A DNA stretch of 64,000 nt. It comes from Oribacterium sp. WCC10 (GTDB lineage: Bacteria > Bacillota > Clostridia > Lachnospirales > Lachnospiraceae). Position 1 is the first letter of the stretch. Every line of letters starts with the position of its first letter. The notes below the pieces were generated by a model. That model worked only from the letters and a program-made list of their open reading frames with translations, ran no database searches and was not told the DNA's origin. The stretch is taken from NCBI RefSeq assembly GCF_900113415.1, contig NZ_FOPH01000007.1, positions 62,001 through 126,000 on the forward strand, given 5' to 3'. Positions 45,531-54,600 of the stretch are shown here, piece after piece. The position numbers and the translations under genes are program-made.

Positions 45531-46280
45531 TTACTTGTTGTAGTTAACGATGGTTCCGAAGTCAGGCTTAAGTGAAGCGCCTCCGATAAGTCCACCATCG
45601 ATATCCGGCTGAGCAAGGAGTTCCTTGCAGTTTCCGGCATTCATAGATCCGCCATACTGAATACGAATAGCTTCAGCTGTATCTGTTCCGTAGATAGCAC
45701 AGATTGTCTCACGGATACCCTTGCAAACCTCTTCAGCCTGCTCAACAGTAGCAGTCTTTCCGGTTCCGATAGCCCAAATTGGCTCGTATGCGATAACAAC
45801 ATCCTTAGCCTGTGCAGCACTTACACCCTGGAATGCAACCTTAATCTGCATATTGATCCAGTCCATAGTGATGCCCTGCTCTCTCTGCTCAAGAGACTCA
45901 CCACAGCATACGATAGGCTTAAGCCCCTTCTCAAGAGCCTTTAAAAGTTTCTTGTTGATATCTTCATCTGTCTCATGGAAGTAACCTCTTCTCTCAGAGT
46001 GTCCCATGATAACATACTCAACACCTGCATCAAGAAGCATATCTGCTGAAATCTCACCTGTGAATGCTCCCTTATCCTCAAAATAAAGGTTCTCAGCACC
46101 AACATGAACGTTTGTACCCTTTACAGCCTCAACTACCGGAACAATGTCTACTGCAGGAACACAGTAAACTACATCTACGTCATCATTCTGAACAAGTGGC
46201 TTTAATGTCTCAACAAGCTTAACAGCCTCTGATGGCACCATATTCATCTTCCAGTTTCCGGCGATAATCTTCTTTCTCAT
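45531..46280 (-). CDS. tpiA: Triosephosphate isomerase
   Basis: Interconverts dihydroxyacetone phosphate and glyceraldehyde 3-phosphate. It is a 249-residue TIM barrel with Lys in [10 protein letters not shown], His in VIMGHSERR and the catalytic Glu in [16 protein letters not shown], plus the phosphate loop [11 protein letters not shown] and [14 protein letters not shown] before the ATG at 46280 decides the start over an in-frame ATG 4 codons earlier. It is the third gene of gap-pgk-tpi. Confidence 0.98.
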   Translation of the reverse strand: MRKKIIAGNWKMNMVPSEAVKLVETLKPLVQNDDVDVVYCVPAVDIVPVVEAVKGTNVHVGAENLYFEDKGAFTGEISADMLLDAGVEYVIMGHSERRGYFHETDEDINKKLLKALEKGLKPIVCCGESLEQREQGITMDWINMQIKVAFQGVSAAQAKDVVIAYEPIWAIGTGKTATVEQAEEVCKGIRETICAIYGTDTAEAIRIQYGGSMNAGNCKELLAQPDIDGGLIGGASLKPDFGTIVNYNK

Positions 46281-46425
46281 TATAAACTCCATTCCGCATG
46301 TATCCTATTCATAAGAATAAAATACACGCAATAGAAATCTTCTATATAATTAATTTTCTTCTCCGGAGAACTGCATGAAGCACTATCTCTTATCATCTGT
46401 CCTCCGGAAAGACATCATTGTTATC

Positions 46426-47646
46426 TCAGTTCTTATCGTCTGCAGCAGCTACACCCGGAAGCTCCTTACCCTCAAGGAACTCAAGAGAAGCACCGCCACC
46501 TGTAGAAATATGTGACATCTTATCGCCATATCCAAGCTGGTTAACGGCAGCTGCTGAATCACCGCCACCGATGATTGTTGTAGCATCTGTTTCTGCAAGA
46601 GCCTTTGCTACTGACTTTGTTCCGGCTGCAAGTGTAGGATTCTCAAATACACCCATAGGTCCGTTCCATACAACAGTCTTGGCTGACTTAACTGCCTCTG
46701 CATAAAGCTCCTGTGTCTTAGGTCCGATATCCATACCCATTCTGTCTGCAGGAATCTTGTCAATATCAACTACTACTGTATCGATAGCACCATCAATTGG
46801 CTCCGGGAAATGATCTGTTGTTACAGCATCAACAGGAAGAAGAAGCTTCTTTCCAAGTGTCTTTGCCTTCTCGATCATCTCCTTGCAGTAATCAACCTTA
46901 GTCTCATCGCAAAGCGAAGTACCGATCTCATAGCCCTGAGCCTTGGCAAATGTATATGCCATACCTCCGCCAATGATAAGTGTATCGCACTTCTCAAGGA
47001 GATTTGAAATAACGTTAAGCTTATCCGCAACCTTAGCACCGCCAAGGATAGCTACGAATGGACGTACCGGATTCTCTACTGCCTGTCCAAGGAACTTGAT
47101 CTCCTTCTGCATAAGGTAACCAACAGCGTGAGGTCCGTTAAGGAACTGAGTAACACCAACATTTGAGCAGTGTGCTCTGTGAGCTGTACCGAATGCATCA
47201 TTTACGAATACATCAGCGATAGAAGCAAGATCCTTTGAGAATGCCTCTCCGTTCTTTGTCTCTTCTGCTCTGTAACGTGTGTTCTCAAGAAGGATAACAT
47301 CTCCGTCCCTCATCTCTGCTACAGCAGCCTTGGCATTGGCACCAACAACCTCAGGATCAGCAGCGAACTTAACTTCCTGTCCGAGAAGCTCTGAAAGTCT
47401 CTTAGCTACAGGAGCAAGTGTCTTTGATGGCTTATCCTCCTCTGTCTTAACCTTTCCAAGGTGTGAGCAAAGGATAACCTTTCCACCGTCAGCGATAAGC
47501 TTTTTGATTGTTGGAAGAGCTGCTACAAGTCTGTTCTCATCTGTGATCTTTCCATCCTTAAGAGGAACATTAAAGTCACATCTGCAAAGAACTCTCTTGC
47601 CCTTAACATCGATATCATCGACTGTTAACTTGTTTAAACCTGCCAT
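46426..47646 (-). CDS. pgk: Phosphoglycerate kinase
   Basis: Substrate-level ATP formation from 1,3-bisphosphoglycerate. The 406-residue two-domain enzyme has the signature [46 protein letters not shown] and the nucleotide-binding end [19 protein letters not shown] and [12 protein letters not shown] strong AAAGGAGA lies before the ATG. It is located between gap and tpi. Confidence 0.98.
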   Translation of the reverse strand: MAGLNKLTVDDIDVKGKRVLCRCDFNVPLKDGKITDENRLVAALPTIKKLIADGGKVILCSHLGKVKTEEDKPSKTLAPVAKRLSELLGQEVKFAADPEVVGANAKAAVAEMRDGDVILLENTRYRAEETKNGEAFSKDLASIADVFVNDAFGTAHRAHCSNVGVTQFLNGPHAVGYLMQKEIKFLGQAVENPVRPFVAILGGAKVADKLNVISNLLEKCDTLIIGGGMAYTFAKAQGYEIGTSLCDETKVDYCKEMIEKAKTLGKKLLLPVDAVTTDHFPEPIDGAIDTVVVDIDKIPADRMGMDIGPKTQELYAEAVKSAKTVVWNGPMGVFENPTLAAGTKSVAKALAETDATTIIGGGDSAAAVNQLGYGDKMSHISTGGGASLEFLEGKELPGVAAADDKN

Positions 47647-47794
47647 ATGAATCTCCTTTTTGAGAGAAATATCTCTCCTGTTTTTTTCTCTTGATATTAT
47701 AAAAGAATTTTTCTGTATTTTGTGTATTTCGACAAAAGCAAAAGCCCAAATCTTCAGTTTATTGTCAAATATCGTTATATTTTTGGTTTTTTAG

Positions 47795-47836
47795 GCAAAC
47801 AAAGAGGCCCAGGCCCATATAGGCCGGACCTCATCA
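47795..47836 (-). terminator. Terminator-like hairpin between gap and pgk
   Basis: GAGG-CC-GGCC pairs with GGCC-GG-CCTC around CATATA, followed on the minus strand by TTTGTTT. The weak T-run suggests partial termination or mRNA processing, allowing gap to be made in excess over pgk and tpi. Confidence 0.7.
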
Positions 47837-47867
47837 AAGTCATGTCTTATTTATCTTTCAAGGATAA

Positions 47868-48884
47868 TTACTTAAGAAGGCTTCCGAAGTGCTTGATAGT
47901 ACGAACCATCTGGCTTGTGTATGAATTCTCGTTATCATACCATGAAACAACCTGTACCTGTGTAGTTCCGTTGTCAAGAGGAAGAACCATTGTCTGGGTT
48001 GCATCAAATAATGAACCGAATCTCATTCCAACGATATCAGATGAAACGATCTCGTCCTCATTGTAACCAAAGCTCTCGTTGCTTGCTGCCTTCATAGCTG
48101 CATTGATCTGATCCTTTGTAACATTTCCTTCAACAACTGCTGTAAGGATAGTTGTTGAACCTGTAGGTGTCGGAACACGCTGAGCAGCACCGATGAGCTT
48201 TCCGTTAAGCTCAGGGATAACAAGGCCGATTGCCTTTGCTGCACCTGTAGAGTTAGGAACGATGTTGCATGCTGCTGCACGTGAACGTCTCTTGTCACCC
48301 TTTCTCTGAGGTCCGTCAAGAGTCATCTGATCACCTGTGTAAGCGTGAATTGTGCACATGATACCGGACTTGATTGTAGCAAGATCGTTAAGAGCCTTAG
48401 CCATAGGAGCAAGGCAGTTTGTTGTACATGAAGCTGCAGAAATGATCTTGTCGTCCTTTGTAAGGTTCTGGTGGTTTACATTGTAAACGATAGTAGGAAG
48501 ATCATTACCTGCAGGAGCAGAAATGATAACGTGCTTAGCACCTGCATCGATGTGTGCCTGTGACTTATCCTTGCTTGTATAGAAACCTGTACACTCAAGA
48601 ACAACGTCTACACCAAGCTCTCCCCAAGGGAGGTTCTTAGCGTCTGCTTCCTTGTATATTGTGATCTTCTTTCCGTCAACAGTGATAGAATCCTCACCGA
48701 AAGAAACCTTGTCACAAAGCTCGTAACGACCCTGTGTGCTGTCGTACTTAAGAAGATGTGCAAGCATCTCTGGGCTTGTAAGATCGTTGATTGCAACGAT
48801 TTCAAATCCCTCTGCACCAAACATCTGTCTGAATGCAAGACGACCGATACGACCAAAACCGTTAATAGCAACTTTAACTGCCAT
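47868..48884 (-). CDS. gapA: Glyceraldehyde-3-phosphate dehydrogenase (type I)
   Basis: NAD-dependent oxidation of glyceraldehyde 3-phosphate. It has an N-terminal Rossmann fold ([17 protein letters not shown]), the catalytic Cys in [31 protein letters not shown], and [18 protein letters not shown]. The 338-residue length is normal. AGGAGG precedes the ATG. It is the first gene of gap-pgk-tpi, behind a promoter with an adjoining Rex-like operator. Confidence 0.98.
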   Translation of the reverse strand: MAVKVAINGFGRIGRLAFRQMFGAEGFEIVAINDLTSPEMLAHLLKYDSTQGRYELCDKVSFGEDSITVDGKKITIYKEADAKNLPWGELGVDVVLECTGFYTSKDKSQAHIDAGAKHVIISAPAGNDLPTIVYNVNHQNLTKDDKIISAASCTTNCLAPMAKALNDLATIKSGIMCTIHAYTGDQMTLDGPQRKGDKRRSRAAACNIVPNSTGAAKAIGLVIPELNGKLIGAAQRVPTPTGSTTILTAVVEGNVTKDQINAAMKAASNESFGYNEDEIVSSDIVGMRFGSLFDATQTMVLPLDNGTTQVQVVSWYDNENSYTSQMVRTIKHFGSLLK

Positions 48885-49020
48885 AGTAAATATCCTCCTG
48901 ATACTTTAAATGATATGTAGTTAATGTAAGTGGAAACTTTTTTCACACTCACCTATGATGCACGACTTACATATCCCAGGTGCATCATACTGTTGAGCTG
49001 TTTTCCTCATCAGCACACTC
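48885..49020 (-). promoter_or_regulatory. 5' leader of gapA with long hairpin
   Basis: TATGATGCAC and GTGCATCATA (about 48953-48989) form a 10-bp stem in the untranslated leader, which could stabilise the abundant gap mRNA. No ORF is present. Confidence 0.55.
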
Positions 49021-49049
49021 ATTGTATGCCATAGAATGTATTTTTGCAA
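49021..49049 (-). promoter_or_regulatory. Sigma-A promoter of the gap operon
   Basis: Minus-strand -35 TTGCAA (49044-49049), 17-nt spacer and -10 TACAAT (49021-49026). Confidence 0.78.
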
Positions 49050-49065
49050 GTGCAAAACCCCATTT

Positions 49066-49083
49066 TTGTGAAATATTTCACAC
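49066..49083 (-). promoter_or_regulatory. Rex-like operator upstream of gapA
   Basis: TTGTGAA-ATAT-TTCACAC matches the Rex consensus TTGTGAA-N4-TTCACAA except at the last base. It lies 16 nt upstream of the -35. Rex senses the NADH/NAD ratio in Firmicutes and commonly controls gap and fermentation genes. Confidence 0.72.
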
Positions 49084-49231
49084 ATATTTGTGAATTATCT
49101 AACTATAGGATTAAATTTCTTCCATTTTTCGGTTCAGCTAATGTATTTTTCACTCTCATGACCGGCTTTCCGTACTTTTATTCCCTTCTCTTTATCTACA
49201 ATGTATTCCAATATATGCAATTTCCACAAAA

Positions 49232-49264
49232 GCAAACCCGGCAGGCAATTAAGCCCACCGGGTC
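49232..49264 (-). terminator. Intrinsic terminator after the Na/Pi symporter gene
   Basis: ACCCGG (49236-49241) pairs with CCGGGT (49258-49263), with inner G-C pairs, followed by TTGCTTTTG on the minus strand. Confidence 0.72.
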
Positions 49265-49401
49265 ATATCACTTTCATATCAATAGGTCACAATTTCTCAT
49301 CGAATAACTCCATAGTTATCCTGCCTCCCATGCAACAGCAGTATGTATTCTGATTTCCCGGATATCATCCGACTGATATCAGACTTTTCTTTTCATCAGA
49401 A

Positions 49402-51093
49402 TCATATCATTTGCTTTACATAAGCTGCGATATTGTCCGCATGATCGGAGATTCTCTCCAGGTCTCCTATAACATCAAGAAAAACTATGCCCGCATCTGT
49501 AGTACATTCGCCCATGGAAAGTCTCTGCATATGATTCTGTCTCATCTCACGCTCCATGGCATCAACCTGATCCTCTGTTCTCGCAGTATCCACCATCTCA
49601 TCTATACTGTCATCCTCAAAAGCGTTAAGTGAAAGACTGTAACTTTCCTGGGCCTTTCCTGAAATTCTCTTCAGATCCTCGATTCCCTCTGCTGTAAAGG
49701 ATACATTATGCTCCCTGGCATACTTAGCCTTTTCTGCAATGTTTTCAGCATGGTCTCCTGCCCTTTCAATGTCAGTAAGAGCATTGAGCATGGTAGTCAC
49801 CTGAAGCTTCTGCTTATCACTGAGAGATAGCTTATCAATCTTTATAAGATAGTCCGTAAGAAGATTCGTCATATGATCGATGATCTTTTCCCTGTCATAA
49901 ACAGTCTGTATAGTCTCATCATCGTCAAGGGCAAGTGAATTGCAGGCTGTGCTAATGTTTACGGCCACCACACGTCCGAGATTCACCACTTCGCTCTTGG
50001 TTGCAGCAATAGCTATGGCCGGAGATTCAAGGATACGTTCGTCGAGATGACGGCGCAGCCTCTGTGCCTCCTGATTAAGCTTGTCCTCAACAGTTTCATC
50101 TCCTTCTTCTTTCTTTGCCTCAGGCACTATGGCACCCGAAAGATTGACAAGAAAATCACCTAGTGGAAACAGAACCACAGTGCAGAGAATATTGAATATG
50201 GTATGAAATACCGATATCTCAACCGGTGTAAGCTTTCCCATGAAAAACTCCGGTGCCATAAAAGAACCCGAAAAGATAATGATCCCAAAGAGCACTGCAC
50301 CCGAAACATTAAACAGAAGATGAATAACAGCTGCTCTCTTTGCTGTTCTTGTGGTTCCAGTGGAAGAAAGCATCGCCGTTATACAGGTTCCGATGTTCTG
50401 TCCAAGGGTAATGTAAAAACCCGATACTCTTGGAACTGCACCTGCGAGTGCAAGGGTCTGAAGTATAGACACCGATGCCGCAGATGATTGAATAACGCCG
50501 GTAACAACAGCGCCTACAAGTATGCCTAGTACAGGATTGCTTCCGATTGTTCTGAACGCTTCTGAAAAGACGGGAGAATCTGCGTAGGGTGCTACCGCTC
50601 CGGACATAAATCCGAGTCCGATAAATATAAAACCGACACCGATACAGAAATCACCAATCAGGTCATCGCTTCCTTTTTTCCCGAACAGAATACGAAAAGC
50701 TCCGACTCCCACAAGCACCGGCGCGAAGAAATCCGGCTTTAAAACCGTAAGCATATCGCTGGAAATCTGCGTAAGTGAAACCATCCATGCAGTGATAGTT
50801 GTTCCTATATTGGCGCCCATAATGATTCCAACAGCCTGAGAAAGATTCATAACACCGGCATTGACAAATCCGACCACCATGACCGTGGTGGCTGAAGACG
50901 ACTGTATCAGCGCCGTAATTCCGGCTCCCAGAATAACAGCCATTATTTTGTTTCCGGTGACCACATCCAAAAATTTCGACATCCGTGATCCGGCAGCCTT
51001 CTGCATTCCGTCACTCATAACCGTCATACCGTAAAGAAACATCCCCAGTCCACCAAAAAGACTGAAAATGCTTGATAAATGCTCTACTGTCAT
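49402..51093 (-). CDS. Na/phosphate cotransporter family protein with PhoU-like tail
   Basis: A 563-residue protein. Residues 1-310 hold two inverted NptA/PNaS repeats with the QSSS motifs (ALIQSSSATTVMVVGFV, GVIQSSAASVSILQTLA) and paired GANIGTT/GQNIGTC segments that form the ion and phosphate site. Residues 340-563 are a cytosolic PhoU-like helical domain (LTDIERAGDHAENIAEKA, IGDLERISDHADNIAAYV). This architecture is typical of sodium-driven phosphate importers in Firmicutes. Its own terminator follows at 49232-49264. Confidence 0.93.
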   Translation of the reverse strand: MTVEHLSSIFSLFGGLGMFLYGMTVMSDGMQKAAGSRMSKFLDVVTGNKIMAVILGAGITALIQSSSATTVMVVGFVNAGVMNLSQAVGIIMGANIGTTITAWMVSLTQISSDMLTVLKPDFFAPVLVGVGAFRILFGKKGSDDLIGDFCIGVGFIFIGLGFMSGAVAPYADSPVFSEAFRTIGSNPVLGILVGAVVTGVIQSSAASVSILQTLALAGAVPRVSGFYITLGQNIGTCITAMLSSTGTTRTAKRAAVIHLLFNVSGAVLFGIIIFSGSFMAPEFFMGKLTPVEISVFHTIFNILCTVVLFPLGDFLVNLSGAIVPEAKKEEGDETVEDKLNQEAQRLRRHLDERILESPAIAIAATKSEVVNLGRVVAVNISTACNSLALDDDETIQTVYDREKIIDHMTNLLTDYLIKIDKLSLSDKQKLQVTTMLNALTDIERAGDHAENIAEKAKYAREHNVSFTAEGIEDLKRISGKAQESYSLSLNAFEDDSIDEMVDTARTEDQVDAMEREMRQNHMQRLSMGECTTDAGIVFLDVIGDLERISDHADNIAAYVKQMI

Positions 51094-51294
51094 ATCTAAC
51101 CTCTGTTCAATTGTTACACTTTATCTTTCTCCGATAAAGCAGTGATTCCCGAAAATTATAACAGAGGCCAAAATTCCTGTAAATGTAAGTAACGGATTGT
51201 GTTGGTTTTAGAAATTCCAATGCTGCCGCGGATGAAACTGCTATCATCTTCTCCTGTTTCACTACCCTGAGATTACTTTATGTTTTTTTATTCA

Positions 51295-51358
51295 GAAAAA
51301 CACAAAAGCTCTCATCGCAGGAGACGATCTTTTTACCGTCTTCTGTGATGAGAGCTGA
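51295..51358 (-). terminator. Intrinsic terminator after the amidase gene
   Basis: AGCTCTCATCGCAG (51307-51320) pairs with CTGTGATGAGAGCT (51343-51356), one G-U on the minus RNA, followed by TTTTGTGTTTTT on the minus strand. Confidence 0.9.
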
Positions 51359-51366
51359 ATGTGCAA

Positions 51367-52170
51367 TCACGCAAATCCGTAATATTCATTTACGCCCAAA
51401 AGGAGTCCTTCAGCAAATCTGTCGCATGCAGCCTGTGAATGATCCGTCGCCTTATCTCCAAGCTCGATGCTGACGGATGCAATGGTCGAATACGCAGTCT
51501 GCACCAGATCTTCATCCTTACTTCCACCGGAATGAATCCTGGTTCCCGTAGCTTCAAGTCCCGAAATCAGACTTTCACCCAGTCTCTCAGACTTCTTCCA
51601 GTAGGAAGCGACAGGCTCCTTGCCTTTGACTGCGTCCGGAACACTTATATAGTAAGCGCCTTTATCCTTGGATGAAGAATCAAAATGTATGGATATATGA
51701 CAGTCTGCCTTGTTGTTTGCAAGCACTGCTCTGGCAACATTGTCCAACTGAACATCCTCTCCATCTCTTATCATAAGAACATCATATCCGTCATCCAGAA
51801 GCTTCTCTGCAAAGCTCTTTGCCACTGCGAGATTAACTGATGCCTCTGTGGTCTTATCCGGGAATGTCATCCCCGCATCTACCGCACTTTCCGAAGTACT
51901 GCCGCCATTAGCCTTTGCGCTTCCGTCAGGATGACTCAAAACCTTTTGGGACTCACCTCCCTGTGTTCCATGACCTGCATCTACCGCAACTGTAATATCC
52001 TTCTTCTCAGCAGCCCCGCTGGTATATAGCGTAGCTTTACCGGTATTGATCTTTGAATTGTCCGCATATTTCCAATCAAGATTCAAACCTATTTCAGTCG
52101 AAGCCAATGCCGTCATACCCATAAAAAGCGACATAACCGCTGCCGTAAAAGCTACTCTGATCCTCTTCAT
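51367..52170 (-). CDS. Secreted N-acetylmuramoyl-L-alanine amidase (Amidase_3)
   Basis: A 267-residue exported cell-wall hydrolase. The signal peptide is MKRIRVAFTAAVMSLFMGMT followed by ALAS. From residue 58 the zinc amidase domain shows ITVAVDAGHG (first His), KTTEASVNLAVAKSFAEKL (Glu), CHISIHFDSS (second His) and a late SIELGDKATD. It cleaves the bond between muramic acid and L-Ala of peptidoglycan. No binding repeats are attached. AGAGGA before the ATG at 52170 decides the start. Confidence 0.92.
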   Translation of the reverse strand: MKRIRVAFTAAVMSLFMGMTALASTEIGLNLDWKYADNSKINTGKATLYTSGAAEKKDITVAVDAGHGTQGGESQKVLSHPDGSAKANGGSTSESAVDAGMTFPDKTTEASVNLAVAKSFAEKLLDDGYDVLMIRDGEDVQLDNVARAVLANNKADCHISIHFDSSSKDKGAYYISVPDAVKGKEPVASYWKKSERLGESLISGLEATGTRIHSGGSKDEDLVQTAYSTIASVSIELGDKATDHSQAACDRFAEGLLLGVNEYYGFA

Positions 52171-52302
52171 TTCTTCCTCTTTCAAAAACACTTAACCCAC
52201 TTACATGTAGCATCCCTGCTCCATGCATATATCATAAATGTCTGTCCCATACTTTAATTCGGCTGAGACATACCTGCTTATAAACTTAGCATGAGCATAG
52301 AA

Positions 52303-52349
52303 CAAAAAAAGAGGGCTCGCAACCGACAATCAGTTACGTCCCTCTTAAG
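52303..52349 (-). terminator. Intrinsic terminator after uppP
   Basis: AAGAGGG pairs with CCCTCTT, extended by CG/CG and GTTG/TAAC pairing inside, followed by TTTTTTTG on the minus strand. It ends the four-gene unit starting at 56563. Confidence 0.82.
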
Positions 52350-52363
52350 TATTTCTTACACCA

Positions 52364-53203
52364 TCAAAGTGCCTTTGATACCGCAAACCAGATGAGTACG
52401 ATAGCCCCCAAAACTATACGATAATAGCCAAAAAGTGAGAAACTGTTCTTACGTATATATCTCATCAAAAAGTTAATACAATAGATGCTGACAATATATG
52501 CAACAACCATACCGAGTATCATATAGAACCACTGGATAGTATCAAACCCGGCTCCTCTCTTCAGAAGCTTCAGGAAACTTGCTCCGAACATAACGGGAAC
52601 CGAAAGAAAAAATGAAAACTCGGCAGCCGCTGTTCTTGAAACGCCAAGCAGCATAGCTCCAATGATAGTGGCGCCGGATCTTGAAGTACCCGGCACAAGT
52701 GCAAGACACTGGAACAGACCTATATAGACAGCTGTCTTCAGATCAAGTTCGCCTATACTTCTGATAGTGAACTCCTTCTGTTCATTTCTCCTCTCAACAA
52801 TGATAAACAGCACTCCGTAGATAATAAGCATAAGTGCAACAACAAATCCGTTGTAGAGGTATGTATCCAGGAAATCATCAAGCAGGAGCCCGAAAACCGC
52901 TGCCGGAATACATGCCACGATTATCTTTATCCAAAGCTCTACCTTTGACGGTACAAGTGTGATTCCCCTGCTTCTTCTTGTCTCGGTGAATGGCCACAGC
53001 TCGCGAAAAAACGCAGTTACAACAGCCATGATAGCGCCAAGCTGTATAACAACCTCAAATACCTCATAGTATTCTGCCGGCTGGCGGAGCCGGATTATAT
53101 CATTTACAAGAATCATATGTCCTGTAGAAGAAACCGGAAGCCACTCCGTGAAGCCTTCTACCAGACCAAGTACAATTACCTTAAGTATCTCAACAAAACT
53201 CAT
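52364..53203 (-). CDS. uppP: Undecaprenyl-diphosphatase (BacA family)
   Basis: A 279-residue, roughly eight-segment membrane enzyme recycling the lipid carrier for cell-wall synthesis; overproduction gives bacitracin resistance. The two active-site regions are present: GLVEGFTEWLPVSSTGHMIL and ALVPGTSRSGATIIGAMLLG. GGAG lies before the ATG. It lies 22 nt downstream of ung in the same transcription unit. Confidence 0.96.
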   Translation of the reverse strand: MSFVEILKVIVLGLVEGFTEWLPVSSTGHMILVNDIIRLRQPAEYYEVFEVVIQLGAIMAVVTAFFRELWPFTETRRSRGITLVPSKVELWIKIIVACIPAAVFGLLLDDFLDTYLYNGFVVALMLIIYGVLFIIVERRNEQKEFTIRSIGELDLKTAVYIGLFQCLALVPGTSRSGATIIGAMLLGVSRTAAAEFSFFLSVPVMFGASFLKLLKRGAGFDTIQWFYMILGMVVAYIVSIYCINFLMRYIRKNSFSLFGYYRIVLGAIVLIWFAVSKAL

Positions 53204-53225
53204 ATTACTCTCCTAGTCAATATAT

Positions 53226-53897
53226 TTAAACATTCTCGATCTGCCAGTCTATAGGCCCGAGACCATGTTCCTCAAGAAACCTGTTTGTCTTTGAAAAAGG
53301 CCGGGATCCGAAAAATCCTCTGTATGCACTCAGCGGGCTTGGATGCGGTGATTTCAGGATCAAATGTTTCGGATTGTCCAGCATCTCCGCCTTCATCTGC
53401 GCAGGTCTGCCCCAAAGAATAAACACTATAGGTCTGTCAACCTCATTAAGCACTCTTATCGCTGCATCCGTAAACTCTTCCCATCCTATGCCTTTATGGC
53501 TGTTGGCCTGATGTGCACGTACTGTAAGCACCGTATTAAGAAGCATAACTCCCTGATCGGCCCACTTTTTCAGATATCCGTTATTGGGTATATAGCATCC
53601 CAGATCACTGTTAAGTTCTTTATAAATGTTAACCAGTGATGGCGGAATATCTATATCAGGTTTAACGGAAAATGATAATCCATGCGCCTGCCCCGGTTCA
53701 TGATAAGGATCCTGTCCGAGTATGACAACCTTTACCTTAGCCAAAGGTGTAAATTCAAAAGCATTGAATATATCCTCGGCAGGCGGGTAAATAGTTTCTC
53801 TCTTATATTCCTCATTCACCCTGTCATACAGCTTTTTATAATAAGGCTTGGAAAACTCAGATTCAAGCGGAGTTTCCCAGTCGTTTTTTATCATCAT
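53226..53897 (-). CDS. ung: Uracil-DNA glycosylase
   Basis: A 223-residue family 1 UDG that removes uracil from DNA. Motifs are the water-activating loop VVILGQDPYHEPGQAHGLSF, the minor-groove intercalation loop HPSPLSAYRGFFGSRPF, and LLNTVLTVRAHQANSH. GGAGAA before the ATG at 53897 is preferred over an in-frame ATG 4 codons earlier. It lies between the metallophosphoesterase (25 nt) and uppP. Confidence 0.96.
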   Translation of the reverse strand: MMIKNDWETPLESEFSKPYYKKLYDRVNEEYKRETIYPPAEDIFNAFEFTPLAKVKVVILGQDPYHEPGQAHGLSFSVKPDIDIPPSLVNIYKELNSDLGCYIPNNGYLKKWADQGVMLLNTVLTVRAHQANSHKGIGWEEFTDAAIRVLNEVDRPIVFILWGRPAQMKAEMLDNPKHLILKSPHPSPLSAYRGFFGSRPFSKTNRFLEEHGLGPIDWQIENV

Positions 53898-53922
53898 AAT
53901 ATTCTCCAAATATTTTTTAGTA

Positions 53923-54600
53923 TCATCTTCTTGTTTTACTCATAGATACATTCTTATAAAGATCATACAGGAAGGATCCTGTCTTGCCCTCCTCGGGATG
54001 GTCTCCTTTCTTCAGGTCAAGATTGTACTTTTCATAGGCATTGATAATGACAGTACCCGACGGATGTGTACGGACACGCGAGAAGTCACCGTATGACTTA
54101 TGAACATGACCGTGAATCATGTACTTAGGATGATACTTTTCCATAAGCTCATTGAAACACTCAAAGCCTCTGTGAGGAAGATCCTCCATATCTCCGTATC
54201 CCTTTGCCGGTGCATGGGTCAGCAGTATATCAAATCCATTGTGAAGCTTTATACTCCCTCTTAACCGGTCAATACGTTTCTCCATATCCCGTTCCGTATA
54301 CATATACGGGCCATCCTTGTATTTCATGGAACCACCAAGCCCCAGAATCCGAAGCCCGTGATAGTCATATATTCTGTCATCCGCACAGTCACATCCAAGA
54401 GGCGGCTCATTAACATAATATGAGTCATGATTACCCGGAACATATATAAGAGGTGCATGTCCGACAGTCACAAGAAACTCAAGATATTTTGAGCTCAGAT
54501 CCCCAGCCGAAATGATGAGATCAGTATCCTTAAGCTTAGACTCGTCATAATAATCATAGAGCGCTTTATCTTCTTCATCGGCTATCAGAAGTACCTTCAT
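53923..54600 (-). CDS. Metallophosphoesterase (YfcE-like)
   Basis: A 225-residue calcineurin-like phosphoesterase with the dinuclear metal motifs IISAGDLS, VPGNHDSYY, LLTHAPAKG and IHGHVHKSYGD. An insertion near residues 70-105 carries two Cys (GCDCADDR). The N-terminal first Asp motif is ADEED instead of the usual DxH. The substrate is unknown. Its start overlaps the end of the upstream ParB/BMP gene by 26 nt, so the two products probably act together. Confidence 0.85.
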   Translation of the reverse strand: MKVLLIADEEDKALYDYYDESKLKDTDLIISAGDLSSKYLEFLVTVGHAPLIYVPGNHDSYYVNEPPLGCDCADDRIYDYHGLRILGLGGSMKYKDGPYMYTERDMEKRIDRLRGSIKLHNGFDILLTHAPAKGYGDMEDLPHRGFECFNELMEKYHPKYMIHGHVHKSYGDFSRVRTHPSGTVIINAYEKYNLDLKKGDHPEEGKTGSFLYDLYKNVSMSKTRR

